7,371 nucleotides of DNA, taken from the NCBI GenBank assembly GCA_946480815.1, contig CAMLLB010000085.1, positions 1 through 7,371 on the forward strand. The letters are read 5' to 3'. Both the position numbers and the translations under genes were made by a program. The stretch comes from an uncultured Flavobacteriales bacterium. GTDB taxonomy: Bacteria; Bacteroidota; Bacteroidia; Flavobacteriales; Crocinitomicaceae. Below, one piece after another: positions 6,958-7,371 of this stretch. A model generated the notes under the pieces. The model did not search any database. It saw only the letters and a program-made list of their open reading frames with translations, and had not been told where the DNA came from. Each line of letters starts with the position of its first letter. The stretch's first letter is position 1.

Positions 6958-7308
6958 TTAATTGTTTTCTTGTTTTCTCCCATTCAACAACACAAACTCG
7001 TTGAGTTCGATTTCTGTTGAGAAGCGCTTTTCGCCCTCTTTGGTTTCATAAGACCGATTGACAATTCGTCCCTCAATTACTACTTCGGAACCTTTATCCA
7101 ACACTTTTTCAATCCGGTCACACAATTTTCCCCATGCAATTACTGTATGCCATTGGGTGTTTTCCTCCCACTCCCCTTTTTTATTTTTAAAGCGCTCGTT
7201 TGTTGCAACGGATAAGCGTACTTTTTTTGCTCCTGAGTCAAAAGTCTGTGCTACAGGTTTTGCTCCTAATCGTCCGATTAAATTCACTTTGTTTTTCAGC
7301 GTGTTCAT
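6958..7308 (-). CDS. ssb: Single-stranded DNA-binding protein (first of three)
   Basis: 116 residues from the chosen ATG at 7308. The fold opens with MNTLKNKVNLIGRLG and contains LSVATNERF (32-40), TQWHTVIAWGKL (51-62), VIEGRIVNRSY (77-87) and STEIELNEFVLL, which is the classic bacterial SSB pattern and the closest of the three to the family norm. Stacking positions equivalent to E. coli W40, W54, F60 and W88 are Phe40, Trp53, Trp59 and Tyr87. After the fold only a short polar NGRKQENN follows, not the acidic partner-binding tip. An in-frame TTG at 7356 would add 16 residues (MKANRIKFLQTLKQTS), but they precede the normal start of the fold, so the ATG is preferred; an A-rich leader precedes it, as is common in this phylum. 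It heads the visible part of the operon; whether more genes lie upstream cannot be seen. Confidence 0.93.
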   Translation of the reverse strand: MNTLKNKVNLIGRLGAKPVAQTFDSGAKKVRLSVATNERFKNKKGEWEENTQWHTVIAWGKLCDRIEKVLDKGSEVVIEGRIVNRSYETKEGEKRFSTEIELNEFVLLNGRKQENN

Positions 7309-7371
7309 ACTTGTTTGTTTTAACGTTTGTAAAAATTTGATTCGATTGGCTTTCAACCGATTTGATGATGC

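Noticed and set aside
7309..7356. 16-residue N-terminal extension of the first SSB from a TTG codon
   Set aside because: It lies outside the normal OB-fold start, and an ATG is available exactly where the family begins.
7309..7371. Promoter for the SSB operon
   Set aside because: No TAnnTTTG match is found on the minus strand; a TTG near 7356 is not followed by a plausible -7 box. The promoter probably lies beyond the window or the operon has more upstream genes.

Overview
The window looks like chromosomal DNA of a Bacteroidota bacterium, most likely a Flavobacteriales-type organism. The evidence is a GLPGLI-family secreted protein, a large outer-membrane beta-barrel receptor with an N-terminal carboxypeptidase-regulatory-like domain, matches to the Bacteroidota -7 promoter element TAnnTTTG, almost no Shine-Dalgarno sequences, and moderately AT-rich DNA. 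The species cannot be fixed from the sequence alone.

Layout. (1) 23-2332, plus strand: a complete UvrD/PcrA-type superfamily 1A DNA helicase with all helicase motifs and a C-terminal Tudor-like domain. A perfect TAnnTTTG box ends five bases before its ATG, so the transcript may be nearly leaderless. (2) 2333-2614: a gene-free spacer between convergent genes. It holds a roughly 165-base element with imperfect 14-base terminal inverted repeats and several internal hairpins (MITE- or REP-like), then a hairpin that can serve as a bidirectional terminator. (3) 2615-6092, minus strand: a two-gene unit in which an outer-membrane receptor (TTG start, own promoter candidate) overlaps a downstream GLPGLI protein by 20 bases. 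(4) 6093-6282: a control region with the receptor promoter, a near-palindrome upstream of it, and a strong intrinsic terminator for the next operon. (5) 6283-7308, minus strand: three consecutive, different single-stranded-DNA-binding (SSB) genes spaced by 11 and 1 bases. Each encodes a bare OB fold with no acidic C-terminal tail.

How the parts relate. The receptor and GLPGLI protein almost certainly work together at the cell envelope, with an unknown substrate. The helicase and the SSB cluster both handle single-stranded DNA but are in separate transcription units on opposite strands, so no direct link is claimed. The triple SSB operon is the most unusual item. Its members diverge stepwise at the DNA-stacking aromatic positions, with the last gene the most degenerate, which fits three specialised subunits or an accessory set distinct from the housekeeping SSB. 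The intergenic element at 2360-2524 is the second most interesting item.
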